From the NCBI GenBank assembly GCA_910587935.1, contig CAJUNP010000001.1, positions 186,001 to 250,000 on the forward strand: 64,000 nt of DNA, given 5' to 3'. Position numbers and translations under genes: made by a program. The stretch is from an uncultured Lachnospiraceae bacterium. GTDB lineage: Bacteria > Bacillota > Clostridia > Lachnospirales > Lachnospiraceae. The notes beneath the pieces are model-generated. The model saw nothing but the letters and a program-made list of their open reading frames with translations. It was not told the origin of the DNA and did no database searches. Shown piece after piece: positions 33,943-42,464 of this stretch. The first letter of the stretch is position 1, and each line of letters opens with the position of its first letter.

Positions 33943-34959
33943 ATGGTTAACAGAGACAGACTTGAATTTTCAAATGCAAGGACGGATCTGGGAAAAGCGG
34001 CGCCGATATCCACGCCTTTCGTCGTGTTTCTTGATCCCTGTGGGGCCTGTAATTTTTCATGTAAGTTTTGCCCCTGTAATCAAAGTGATTTTATGGCGTC
34101 GGAACGTCATGAAAAAATGAGTATGCAAATGTTTGAAAAGGTATTAAACGATCTGGAAGAATTTCCGGAGCAGATTAAGGTGATTAATCTGTATGGATTT
34201 GGAGAACCCCTTTTGCACCCTCAGTATATAGAAATGATTGAGCAAATCAAAAGGAGGAAGCTTTGCCGCGAATTAAGATGTACGACGAACGGCTTCCTGT
34301 TAACGCCTGAACTAAACCGGGAGCTGGTCCGGGCGGGAATCGATATGGTCCGGATTTCAGTTGAAGCGCTTACCGAACAGGACTACAAAAATATTTGCGG
34401 CGTAAACATAAATTATCAAAAATTTATTGGTAACATTGAAAACCTTTATCAGATCAGCAGGGGAACGAATACAAAGGTATCGGTCAAGACCCTGAATGTC
34501 GCATTGGCGGATGATACGGCCGCTAACCGGTTTTACGATATATTTGAGCCGATTTCCGATTATACCTATATTCAGGATACGACGCAGGCATGGTCTGAGT
34601 TTGAGGCTTATGTGCCGGAGGGCAATTATGAAGCGGGCAACATTGGCGATATGAAGGATGAAGATAAAATTTGTTCGTTTGCCCTTACCAATATGGCCAT
34701 TCATTCCAACGGAAGCGTCGGAGTATGTCCACAAGATTGGAAATTTGCAACGGAATATGGAAATGTCAAGGATGCTTCCCTTAAAGATTTATGGAATTCC
34801 AATAAGCTGAAAAGCTTCCGAATCGCACATTTAAGCGGAAACAGAAGGAAAATACCCTACTGCAGGGACTGTGATGTCTGTGTATCCAATGATGACGTCA
34901 GGAAATGTGCGGGTGAGATCATACGGAGGCTGCAGGGGGATAATCATGAATGTAGTTGA
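33943..34959 (+). CDS. Radical SAM/SPASM protein
   Basis: A 338-residue radical SAM protein without the Rossmann-like module. The cluster motif is CNFSCKFC near residues 35-42, preceded by FLDPCGA. GFGEPLLHPQ is the SAM-binding GGE-like turn. A SPASM-type C-terminal region has VGVCPQDW and YCRDCDVC, with further cysteines at the end. SPASM enzymes often modify peptides or sugars, and this one is of a different branch from the three module-bearing radical SAM proteins here. It is one of four in the island. The ribosome binding site AAAGGAGAAAC is strong. It overlaps the next gene by 14 bases, implying coupling to an acetyltransferase. Confidence 0.8.
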   Translation: MVNRDRLEFSNARTDLGKAAPISTPFVVFLDPCGACNFSCKFCPCNQSDFMASERHEKMSMQMFEKVLNDLEEFPEQIKVINLYGFGEPLLHPQYIEMIEQIKRRKLCRELRCTTNGFLLTPELNRELVRAGIDMVRISVEALTEQDYKNICGVNINYQKFIGNIENLYQISRGTNTKVSVKTLNVALADDTAANRFYDIFEPISDYTYIQDTTQAWSEFEAYVPEGNYEAGNIGDMKDEDKICSFALTNMAIHSNGSVGVCPQDWKFATEYGNVKDASLKDLWNSNKLKSFRIAHLSGNRRKIPYCRDCDVCVSNDDVRKCAGEIIRRLQGDNHECS

Positions 34960-35809
34960 AACGATTGAAAACGTAATAAAGGAACAGTTAAGGCTGGGAA
35001 ATCGGAAATTTATTATTTATCCATACGGAATCGCAGGTTATGCGGTAAGAAGGGTTCTGCAGGAACGGTTCAGCATAGAGCCTGTGTGCGTAATTGATAA
35101 CTATAGGTACGGTGCTTATGATTTTATAAAAAAGACGGATTATTTAATGGATCTGGATAAAGAGGACATAACCGTTTTGCTGGCGACGAAAAATCCGAAG
35201 GTCCTTGCTGAAATCAGGGAAATTCTTAAACCATTCGGCGGGGAGCTTCACATTGTCGATGTATTTCCCATGAAGGTTGGAAAGCATACGATGGGAGACA
35301 GTATTCTTGCCCATCATACAGGTTATGCCATAGAAAAAATAGGCGCGTACTGCAGCTTTGCAGATGGCTGTTGCGTGGCAGGAAATCATGATCTGTGCGG
35401 GGTTTCTACTTTTGCGCTGTTCCAGGGATTGGATTTGGAGGACATACCTGTTTTTCGGAATGCAGTGAATAATGTTCCCATATCAAGGCTGATTAACTGT
35501 GAACGCAGCGTTATCGGAAATGATGTATGGCTTGGCAGGAATGTAACTGTTTGCAACGGGGCCAAAATCGGAGACGGGGTTATTGCGGCGGCAGGGGCCG
35601 TGATAACAAAGGATATTCCCAATTATGCAGTCGTAGGCGGCGTACCCGCAAAAGTTTTGAAGTACCGTTATAATGAAAAGCAGATAGAAATGTTAAATGA
35701 AATAAAATGGTGGGAATGGCCGGATGAAAAGGTGGCGGAAAACTTTGATGATTTTGCGGATATTGAACGCTTTTTAGAAAAACATTCCAAAATGGGCGGA
35801 GTAAGATGA
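34946..35809 (+). CDS. Rossmann-like / left-handed beta-helix acetyltransferase
   Basis: A 287-residue protein that couples a PglD-like N-terminal Rossmann part (residues 22-108: KFIIYPYGIAGYAVRRVL, CVIDNYRYGAYDF) to a hexapeptide-repeat O- or N-acetyltransferase (residues 115-250). The helix carries IGNDVWLGRNVTVCNGAKIGDGVIAAAGAV (in pieces) and NYAVVGGVPAKVLKYRY, the usual CatB/NodL-type end. It would transfer acetyl from acetyl-CoA to a sugar. The histidine in AGNHDL near residue 150 may be catalytic. I chose ATG 34946 because AGGGGGA lies 5 bases upstream. It overlaps the radical SAM gene by 14 bases, and its stop overlaps the next start. Confidence 0.82.
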   Translation: MNVVETIENVIKEQLRLGNRKFIIYPYGIAGYAVRRVLQERFSIEPVCVIDNYRYGAYDFIKKTDYLMDLDKEDITVLLATKNPKVLAEIREILKPFGGELHIVDVFPMKVGKHTMGDSILAHHTGYAIEKIGAYCSFADGCCVAGNHDLCGVSTFALFQGLDLEDIPVFRNAVNNVPISRLINCERSVIGNDVWLGRNVTVCNGAKIGDGVIAAAGAVITKDIPNYAVVGGVPAKVLKYRYNEKQIEMLNEIKWWEWPDEKVAENFDDFADIERFLEKHSKMGGVR

Positions 35810-36879
35810 AAAGAATAGCGATTGTAACATTGTTTTTTTATAATAATTTCGGGACTGTGCTGCAGGCGTTTGCGCTGCAGAGAGTTTTGGAGAAAATAAC
35901 GGGAGAAAAGGCTGAAGTATTACCTTATATTCCTCCGGTGCGTCAGTATGAATATTTTAAGTCCGCAGAGCTGAACAGAAAGTATGAGGATAAAAAGGCG
36001 TTATTTGCGGCTTTTAGGAGAGAAATTCTGAAAATCAGGGAACCTTACGTCTATGATGCGAAGCTGCTTCCGACAGACTATGATATTTATATTGCAGGAA
36101 GTGATATAATATGGGGAAAAGAATTTTCAGGTCTTGATCCGGTTTATTTTCTGGATTTTGTTCCGGATGATAAGAAACGTGTTTCCTATGCTGCAAGCAT
36201 GATAATAAAAAATGGGAATATGACAGAAAACGACAGGATCTATGAAAAGCTGATTCCAAGATTAGACAGAGTATCCGTAAGGGAAAAAAGCAGCGTAAAC
36301 GTTTTGGAGCGGTTTACAGACGGACAGATCACGGATGTTTTAGACCCCACTCTGTTACTGACGGCGGAGGATTACGAGCCTGTCATGATTGAGAATGATA
36401 TAATGAAAGAAAGTCCTTATCTGTTAGCTTACTTTCTTACACATGACCCGGCGGTAGTGGATTATACGGTTTTGCTTGCTAAAAAACTTGGCTTAAGAGT
36501 CATACATTATTTTGCCGATTATCCGGACAGGGTATTCCCGGAGGGGTCCGCCTGTTTTGCTTTTGCGGGCCCCGGAGAATTTTTGGGTTATGTGAAAAAT
36601 GCCGCATGTATTTTTACCAATTCATTTCATGGGACATGTTTCGCCACGATTTTTCGAAAACCGTTTTATACATATACGGCCAAAAGGGAATTGCTTTCAA
36701 GAGTTATGGATCTGGTTGAGCGACTGGAACTTAAAGACAGGTGCTTTACGGATTTCAGGGATCTTGCCAGGGCATCGGTAGAAATTGATTATACAGGAAC
36801 AGAGATAAAATATAAGTTAGAGAAAGAAAAATCAATGAAATTTCTGTGTGAGGCAGTGGAGGGAAGCGAACATGTATAA
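35806..36879 (+). CDS. Polysaccharide pyruvyl transferase family protein
   Basis: A 357-residue protein with the pyruvyltransferase (CsaB-like) pattern. It opens AIVTLFFYNNFGTVLQAFAL, has IAGSDIIWGKEF near residue 95, VSVREKSSVNVL near 158, LDPTLLLT near 182, and the signature FTNSFHGTCFATIF near 270, with the conserved Ser-Phe-His-Gly. Members move pyruvyl from phosphoenolpyruvate onto a sugar as a ketal, adding negative charge. The start overlaps the acetyltransferase stop (ATGA), and the gene overlaps the next by 8 bases. With the acetyltransferase it makes a decoration unit. Confidence 0.87.
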   Translation: MKRIAIVTLFFYNNFGTVLQAFALQRVLEKITGEKAEVLPYIPPVRQYEYFKSAELNRKYEDKKALFAAFRREILKIREPYVYDAKLLPTDYDIYIAGSDIIWGKEFSGLDPVYFLDFVPDDKKRVSYAASMIIKNGNMTENDRIYEKLIPRLDRVSVREKSSVNVLERFTDGQITDVLDPTLLLTAEDYEPVMIENDIMKESPYLLAYFLTHDPAVVDYTVLLAKKLGLRVIHYFADYPDRVFPEGSACFAFAGPGEFLGYVKNAACIFTNSFHGTCFATIFRKPFYTYTAKRELLSRVMDLVERLELKDRCFTDFRDLARASVEIDYTGTEIKYKLEKEKSMKFLCEAVEGSEHV

Positions 36880-37273
36880 TGGAGTATATGATATCGAACA
36901 GTTTGCGTATATTCATGATACATTGCAGAAGTGGCTTCAGCACCGGATTCATCATCGGTCATTAGGACGGCTGCTGGCGGAGAAAGGAGTTACGGATATA
37001 GCGGTTTATGGTATTAACGGCGCCGGCAAAATGGTATATGATGATGTAAAGGACGCCGGCGTGAAAGTGCATTATTTTATTGATCGAAGGTATGAGGAGT
37101 ATCAGAATGGCTATGAAGGGATACCGGTTTTGGGAATCGGCCAGATTCAGTCCATTGCCGAAAATATTTATATATTGATTACTCCCGAGTTCTATTTTTG
37201 CCAGATAACGGACGATTTGATGAAAGGAGGCATTCCATTAGAAAGGATTATTTCACTTTCAATGGTGGTTTAA
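36872..37273 (+). CDS. Stand-alone Rossmann-like module protein
   Basis: A 133-residue protein made of little more than the module found at the start of many neighbours: TDIAVYGINGAGKMVYDDV, then VHYFIDRRYEEYQNGYEGIPVL and ENIYILITPEFYFCQI. The glycine-rich turn, the acidic end of strand two and the [GN]xxxxGxxV segment match the modules at 24181, 26393, 27541, 29044, 32729, 34946, 37275 and 38617. A free copy argues that the module works on its own, perhaps by binding a nucleotide-sugar, carrier or partner. It overlaps the pyruvyltransferase gene by 8 bases and sits one base before the next gene. Confidence 0.65.
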   Translation: MYNGVYDIEQFAYIHDTLQKWLQHRIHHRSLGRLLAEKGVTDIAVYGINGAGKMVYDDVKDAGVKVHYFIDRRYEEYQNGYEGIPVLGIGQIQSIAENIYILITPEFYFCQITDDLMKGGIPLERIISLSMVV

Positions 37274-37274
37274 T

Positions 37275-38630
37275 ATGTTTAAAGGTACATGGAATGAATT
37301 TTTGCGGTATATTAATGAAAGCAAAAAGAAAATAGTGTGCTTCGGAACCGGACTGATGGCAGAGGAGGCTTTTAAGCACAGGGAAATCAGGGAATCGGTG
37401 ATATGCTGCTCAGACAATAATCCTGACAGACAGGATAAAACAATCTTATTGCATGGGACAAGGTATCCTGTTATAAAGCCGGAAGACATAAAGCGGTACT
37501 TAAGTGATGAGACTTGTATTTTAGTGGCGTCAGGATATTATAAGGATATTATAGGGCAGTTACATCAAATGAAACTGCCCGACAGGGTGGAAATATATTC
37601 TTATCCTCAGATGAAAATAAGCGCTCCCTCCGGCAGCCGGGAGTTTTTTGAAAACAGGATTCTGAACGAGTGTCTCCGGGAGTATGAAGCGGTATTGGAG
37701 CAGAATCATATTTCGGGAAAGCAGATGGAGAGACTGGTTGAGGAGAAAAAAAGGTTTATTCTGGGAGAAGAAGGAAAAGAAAGGCCTTTGGTATTGCCAA
37801 GAATCATGCTCATGCCTACAACCAGATGCAATTTAAGATGTAAGGGGTGTTCTTCCCTTCTGCCCATGTTTAAAAAGCCGGTAGACGTGGATATTTCACA
37901 AAACCTGCAGGATTTGCGCGTATTTTTTTCTGCGATAGATGAATGTATCAGAATTACGATTGGCGGGGAACCGTTTTTGTACCCGCATTTGAAAGAGGTG
38001 TTGGAATATCTTTTGGAACAGGAAAAGGTGCTGGGTATCTTGCTGATTACAAACAGTACGATTATTCCCAAAGAAGATGTAGTCTGCCTGTTGAAGAATC
38101 CCAAGATCATGATAGAAATCAGCGATTACGGACATTTGGAAAAAATGAGCCGTTTGATAGCATTATTTGAAAGTCAGGAAATTTTCTTTAAGGTTTTGAC
38201 TGAGCAGACATGGACGGATATGGGAGGGGTTGAATGTCGTAACCGTTCGAAAGAAGAATTACAATTTTCCTATTTGAACTGTGAACAAAGCCGGCTTATG
38301 AAGGGAATCCATAACGGAAAGTTTCACACATGCGCCAGAAGCGCCAGAATGTTTGGGTTAGGCGCATATGAATCGGAAGAAGATTATTTCGATTTATCAC
38401 CGGAAGATCCCGTAGAAAATATCAGGGAAAAAATAAAAAAGCTATATTATGGCAATTGTGCGGATTCGTGTAATTATTGTGATTTGGGAACTTTGCCTAA
38501 TAAGGTAATTGAAGCCGGTATTCAGATTCATGGCGGCATGCATAAATCCGCATATACGATCGTAAACAGAGAAGAATATGAAAAACTGAAACAGCAGGCG
38601 GTATTAAAAGAAAAATATGATGAAGGATAA
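37275..38630 (+). CDS. Rossmann-like / radical SAM protein (third of the module type)
   Basis: A 451-residue protein. Residues 18-115 are the Rossmann-like module (KIVCFGTGLMAEEAF, CCSDNNPDRQDKTILLHG). A helical linker follows (residues 120-175). The radical SAM motif CNLRCKGC lies near residue 185, with a SLLPMF stretch as in the paralogues, and TIGGEPFLYPHL is the SAM-binding turn. An IEISDYG segment is shared with 24181 and 26393. Late cysteines (LNCEQSR, HTCARSAR, DSCNYCDLG) suggest an auxiliary iron-sulfur cluster. The target is unknown. The gene overlaps the HAD-type gene by 14 bases, so their roles are probably linked. Confidence 0.72.
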   Translation: MFKGTWNEFLRYINESKKKIVCFGTGLMAEEAFKHREIRESVICCSDNNPDRQDKTILLHGTRYPVIKPEDIKRYLSDETCILVASGYYKDIIGQLHQMKLPDRVEIYSYPQMKISAPSGSREFFENRILNECLREYEAVLEQNHISGKQMERLVEEKKRFILGEEGKERPLVLPRIMLMPTTRCNLRCKGCSSLLPMFKKPVDVDISQNLQDLRVFFSAIDECIRITIGGEPFLYPHLKEVLEYLLEQEKVLGILLITNSTIIPKEDVVCLLKNPKIMIEISDYGHLEKMSRLIALFESQEIFFKVLTEQTWTDMGGVECRNRSKEELQFSYLNCEQSRLMKGIHNGKFHTCARSARMFGLGAYESEEDYFDLSPEDPVENIREKIKKLYYGNCADSCNYCDLGTLPNKVIEAGIQIHGGMHKSAYTIVNREEYEKLKQQAVLKEKYDEG

Positions 38631-40764
38631 TAAGCTGGACGCGGAACAGGAAATGATAGCCGATTTTTTTATGCAGGGTTTTCAGAATTATAAAAGGAAG
38701 CCGATTGTAATTTATGGAATCGGAAAAAATACAAAGGCGATTTTGTGTAAAGCAAAAGATTATAATATTATCGGCCTGATGGACAGCAAAACTGTGGGAC
38801 AGACAATCTATGGCCTGCGGGTGCTGGATGAACAGGAGGTAATATCCAGAAAGCCATTGATAGTTATAGTTGCAAGGGACTCAGTCATTAACATTATCTA
38901 TAAAAGAATAGAGCATTTGTTATTGGATCACGGTATTAAGATTTTCAATTCCAGAGGAATTGAAATCAATCAGGATGTCTCTCCTTTTGATAACAGTCAG
39001 CTTAAATATTGGAATTATACGGAAGAGGATTTAAAAGAGGAAATTCAAAAGCATGACGTGATTTCTTTTGATGTATTTGATACACTGATAATGCGGAGGG
39101 TATTGGAGCCGGAAGATGTTTTTGTGCTTGTAGAGGAATGGGGAAAAAATGAAGGGTATGATGTGCCGTTTAAAAGCTGGAGAATGGCGGCTGAAAAGGT
39201 GTGCACAGGAGTTCCTGCCCTGGATGATATATATTTTTATATGCAGCAAAACTATCAGGTTGACCCTGGACTTATCGGCAGATATCGTCAGAAAGAGCTT
39301 GAAATTGAAAAAAAGTGCCTGATTCCAAGAAGGAAAATGGTGGATATTTATAAGTGGTCCATGAACAAGGGGAAACGGGTTTATCTGGTTTCTGACATGT
39401 ATCTGCCGGCAAAGCTGCTTGGAAGACTGTTAAAGGATCTGGGAATTACCGGATATGAAGAATTGTTGGTTTCATGTGACTACAAAAAAGAAAAAAGTAC
39501 CGGGGAACTATTTTCCTGTCTTTTACAAAAAGAGCCGCACAGTAAGATCCTGCATATAGGGGACAACCGATATGCGGATATAGAGAGAGGAAAAGAGGCC
39601 GGGTTGGATGTATTTCACATATATAATGCCTGCGAGTTATTGATGGCATCCAGTATGCAGGAAATAATGGCTAAGCTTGATACGAAAGAAAAGCGGGCAA
39701 TTTTAGGCCTTCTGGTATCGCAGTTATTGAACGATCCATTTGCTCTGACTGAAAGCAGAGGAAAGATGAAAGTTTGTTCTTTGGAGCAAATGGGAGCTTG
39801 TTTTGTGGCTCCCATGATGCTGGAATTTATTCAATGGCTGATACATAGCGGTATCACGGAATATGATTTGGTAATATTTCCGTCAAGGGACGGTTATTTT
39901 GTAAAGAAATTATATGACAGAATATCCCGGTATCAGCCGATTCCCTCAAGCTGTTATCTGAAGAGTTCAAGGAGAGCGGTCATGGTTCCGTCCATAGAGT
40001 CGGAAAGTGACATTTTACAAATTCTTTTAAGAAGCTTTCAGGGAACGATAGGAGAGCTGTTGGAAAAACGATTTGGAATTGTGCCAAAAGAAGCAGAGAA
40101 GGAAACGGAAAGAAATGTGCAGGATGTTGATATCCGGCAGTTAAAAGAGATTGTTTTAAAATATAAAGACAGTATATTTTGCGAAGCTCAGAAAGAAAAA
40201 AATAATTATCTTGCATACCTGGACAGCTGTGGTATAAGCGGCGGGCATAACTATATATTATTTGACTTTGTTGCAGGGGGGACCGTGCAGTATTATTTTC
40301 AGAAGCTGATAAATTCCGGGTTTCAGGGAAGATATTTTGCAACGATGAATATGTCCGATGAGATGCGTTCAAAAGAAACTGTCAAAGCGGCATATGGGAA
40401 TTTTGCTTCATATCACTCGGAATATTGCCTGTCCAAATATTATTTAGTGATGGAATGCATATTGACAGATCCGGATGCTTCCCTGATTTGTATAGAAGAA
40501 GACGGACGGTTTGTTTTTGAGGAAAGGGAAAATGTAAAATTTCCTTACATGAAAAAATTGCAGGATGCAATGTTAGGGGACTATGCGGAGGATTATTTTG
40601 AATTATATGGAACATTCGGGGAATGGAGACCGCAGCTTGAATTTGCGGATGAGATTTATGGATATCTGTTCCGGCAGGACACCCTGGTTTCCGATTATAT
40701 AAAAACAGTATTCAGGAACGACGATTATTTTAACGGAATTGATCAAAGTAACATGTGGCCATGA
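38617..40764 (+). CDS. Rossmann-like / HAD-type three-domain protein
   Basis: A 715-residue protein. Residues 28-115 are the Rossmann-like module (PIVIYGIGKNTKAIL, GLMDSKTVGQTIYGLRV). Residues 148-345 are a HAD phosphatase-like domain: ISFDVFDTLIMRR holds the nucleophile aspartate, YLVSDMYLP the second motif, and LHIGDNRYADIERGKEAG the acidic end. Residues 400-690 are a C-terminal domain of unknown type (LVIFPSRDGYFVKKL, YLKSSRRAVMVPSIE, FDFVAGGTVQYYF). This domain also occurs without the HAD part in the split gene at 27541. Such HAD proteins appear in capsule and flagellar sugar loci, but no reaction is settled. It may remove phosphate from a sugar phosphate or work as a transferase. Confidence 0.7.
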   Translation: MMKDNKLDAEQEMIADFFMQGFQNYKRKPIVIYGIGKNTKAILCKAKDYNIIGLMDSKTVGQTIYGLRVLDEQEVISRKPLIVIVARDSVINIIYKRIEHLLLDHGIKIFNSRGIEINQDVSPFDNSQLKYWNYTEEDLKEEIQKHDVISFDVFDTLIMRRVLEPEDVFVLVEEWGKNEGYDVPFKSWRMAAEKVCTGVPALDDIYFYMQQNYQVDPGLIGRYRQKELEIEKKCLIPRRKMVDIYKWSMNKGKRVYLVSDMYLPAKLLGRLLKDLGITGYEELLVSCDYKKEKSTGELFSCLLQKEPHSKILHIGDNRYADIERGKEAGLDVFHIYNACELLMASSMQEIMAKLDTKEKRAILGLLVSQLLNDPFALTESRGKMKVCSLEQMGACFVAPMMLEFIQWLIHSGITEYDLVIFPSRDGYFVKKLYDRISRYQPIPSSCYLKSSRRAVMVPSIESESDILQILLRSFQGTIGELLEKRFGIVPKEAEKETERNVQDVDIRQLKEIVLKYKDSIFCEAQKEKNNYLAYLDSCGISGGHNYILFDFVAGGTVQYYFQKLINSGFQGRYFATMNMSDEMRSKETVKAAYGNFASYHSEYCLSKYYLVMECILTDPDASLICIEEDGRFVFEERENVKFPYMKKLQDAMLGDYAEDYFELYGTFGEWRPQLEFADEIYGYLFRQDTLVSDYIKTVFRNDDYFNGIDQSNMWP

Positions 40765-40793
40765 TTATTTACAGTGAGCGCAAGAGGGATAAG

Positions 40794-41669
40794 TTGAAAA
40801 AGATATTGATCACAGGCGGAAGCGGGTTTATCGGACGAAATTTAAAAGAATTGTTACAGGACAGCTATTATATAAAAGCGCCGGCACATAATGAGCTGGA
40901 TCTGCTGGATTCTTATGCAGTGTCAGATTATTTAAAAAAAGAAAGGTTTGATGTTGTCATTCATTCCGCTAATATAAATACGACCCGGAATAAGGAAAAT
41001 TCAGCATATGACTCTTTAAACGGCAATTTGCAAATGTTTTTCCAGCTTGAAAAAAATAGCGGGTTGTTTGGAAAAATGCTTTATTTTGGAAGTGGAGCGG
41101 AATATGATATGGATCATTATGTTCCGGGCATGAAGGAAGAATTTTTCGGGACTTTTATTCCAAAAGACCCCTATGGTTTTTCCAAATACATTATGGCAAA
41201 GCATACGGAATATCTGGATAATGTATATGATTTACGGCTATTTGGCGTGTATGGTAAATACGAAGAGTGGGAAAGAAGGTTTATTTCCAATACAATATGC
41301 AGGATTTTAAACGGAGGTCCCATCGTTATTCATCAAAATGTAGTCTTTGATTATTTGTGGGTGGAGGATCTGAGTGATATTGTGAAATGGTTCATTGAAC
41401 ATAAGCCTGCTTACAGACATTATAATGTCTGCAGCGGAAGAAGGACAGACTTACTGTCACTGGCTCAAATCATAAAAGACGTTATGCATGCTTCCTGTGA
41501 CATTATTGTTGAAAATAAAACGATGAAAAGAGAATATACAGGAGACAACGGCCGTTTGCTGAAAGAGATGGGGAAGATTTCCTTTTCCGACTATGAAAAG
41601 ACGATTATAGAACTTGTCAGATTTTACCAGGGCATATGGCATACAATAGACAGGAGCGGTTGTATATGA
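40794..41669 (+). CDS. NAD-dependent epimerase/dehydratase (deoxysugar reductase candidate)
   Basis: A short-chain dehydrogenase/reductase-type protein of 291 residues from a TTG start (304 from the ATG at 40755). KKILITGGSGFIGRNL is the NAD(P)-binding GxxGxxG; the active-site Tyr-x-x-x-Lys is in DPYGFSKYIMAKH near residue 130. The TTG is chosen because AAGAGGGA lies 6 bases upstream and the frame then begins at the family's usual KKILIT. It sits directly before the CDP-glucose genes, where 4-ketoreductases such as abequose or paratose synthase lie in O-antigen clusters. It may reduce or epimerise CDP-4-keto-3,6-dideoxyglucose. The exact stereochemistry is not predictable here. Confidence 0.8.
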   Translation: MKKILITGGSGFIGRNLKELLQDSYYIKAPAHNELDLLDSYAVSDYLKKERFDVVIHSANINTTRNKENSAYDSLNGNLQMFFQLEKNSGLFGKMLYFGSGAEYDMDHYVPGMKEEFFGTFIPKDPYGFSKYIMAKHTEYLDNVYDLRLFGVYGKYEEWERRFISNTICRILNGGPIVIHQNVVFDYLWVEDLSDIVKWFIEHKPAYRHYNVCSGRRTDLLSLAQIIKDVMHASCDIIVENKTMKREYTGDNGRLLKEMGKISFSDYEKTIIELVRFYQGIWHTIDRSGCI

Positions 41670-42448
41670 AAGTAGTATTATTGGCAGGCGGTACAGGAAC
41701 CAGAATCTCGGAAGAATCTCAGACTAAACCAAAGCCCATGATTGAAATAGGTGGCAAGCCGATTATCTGGCATATTATGAAAGAATACTCTTATTACGGA
41801 TTTAATGAGTTTATCATTTGCGCCGGATATAAGCAGCATATGATTAAAGAATGGTTTGACAATTATTTTCTGTATAATCATGATGTTACTTACGATTTCA
41901 CTAATGGCAGAAGGGAAAGGGCTTTTCACGGAAATAAATGCGAGCCGTGGAAAGTTACCATTGCGGATACGGGACTGGATACCATGACCGGCGGCAGGAT
42001 CAAACGTGTGCGGGAATACATCGGAAACGAGCCGTTTATGATGACGTATGGAGACGGCGTCTGTGACGTGGACATTACAAATCTTGTCCGGTTTCACCAA
42101 AGCCATGGCAAAATTGCTACACTGACAGCGGTAATGCTGGAACAGCAAAAGGGAATTTTGGATATTGCGGAAGACAACTCCGTAAAGTCCTTCAGGGAAA
42201 AAAAGCTTGCGGACGGTTCCCTGATTAATGCGGGATATATGGTTTTAAATCCGGAGATTTTTGACTATATCGGAAGCGACGAAGAGGTTTTGGAAAAGGG
42301 CCCCTTGGAGAAACTGGCTCTGGAAGGAGAACTGATGTCTTATATGCATAAAGGATTTTGGCAATGCATGGATAATATCAGAGAGAAGAATATGCTGGAA
42401 AGATATTGGAACAACGGCACTGCGCCGTGGAAAAAATGGGATGATTAA
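41666..42448 (+). CDS. rfbF: Glucose-1-phosphate cytidylyltransferase
   Basis: A 260-residue nucleotidyltransferase. MKVVLLAGGTGTRISEES is the glycine-rich NTP-binding loop; TKPKPMIEIGGKPIIWHIM follows with its lysine. MTYGDGVCDVDI is the metal site and INAGYMVLNPEIFDYI the sugar site. It joins CTP and glucose 1-phosphate to CDP-glucose, the entry to CDP-3,6-dideoxysugars. The start at 41666 overlaps the upstream stop (ATGA) and follows CAGGAG by 9 bases. The longer frame from 41636 is inside the previous gene. It heads rfbF-rfbH-rfbG in order. Confidence 0.95.
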   Translation: MKVVLLAGGTGTRISEESQTKPKPMIEIGGKPIIWHIMKEYSYYGFNEFIICAGYKQHMIKEWFDNYFLYNHDVTYDFTNGRRERAFHGNKCEPWKVTIADTGLDTMTGGRIKRVREYIGNEPFMMTYGDGVCDVDITNLVRFHQSHGKIATLTAVMLEQQKGILDIAEDNSVKSFREKKLADGSLINAGYMVLNPEIFDYIGSDEEVLEKGPLEKLALEGELMSYMHKGFWQCMDNIREKNMLERYWNNGTAPWKKWDD

Positions 42449-42464
42449 GCAATAGGTGGCAAAG

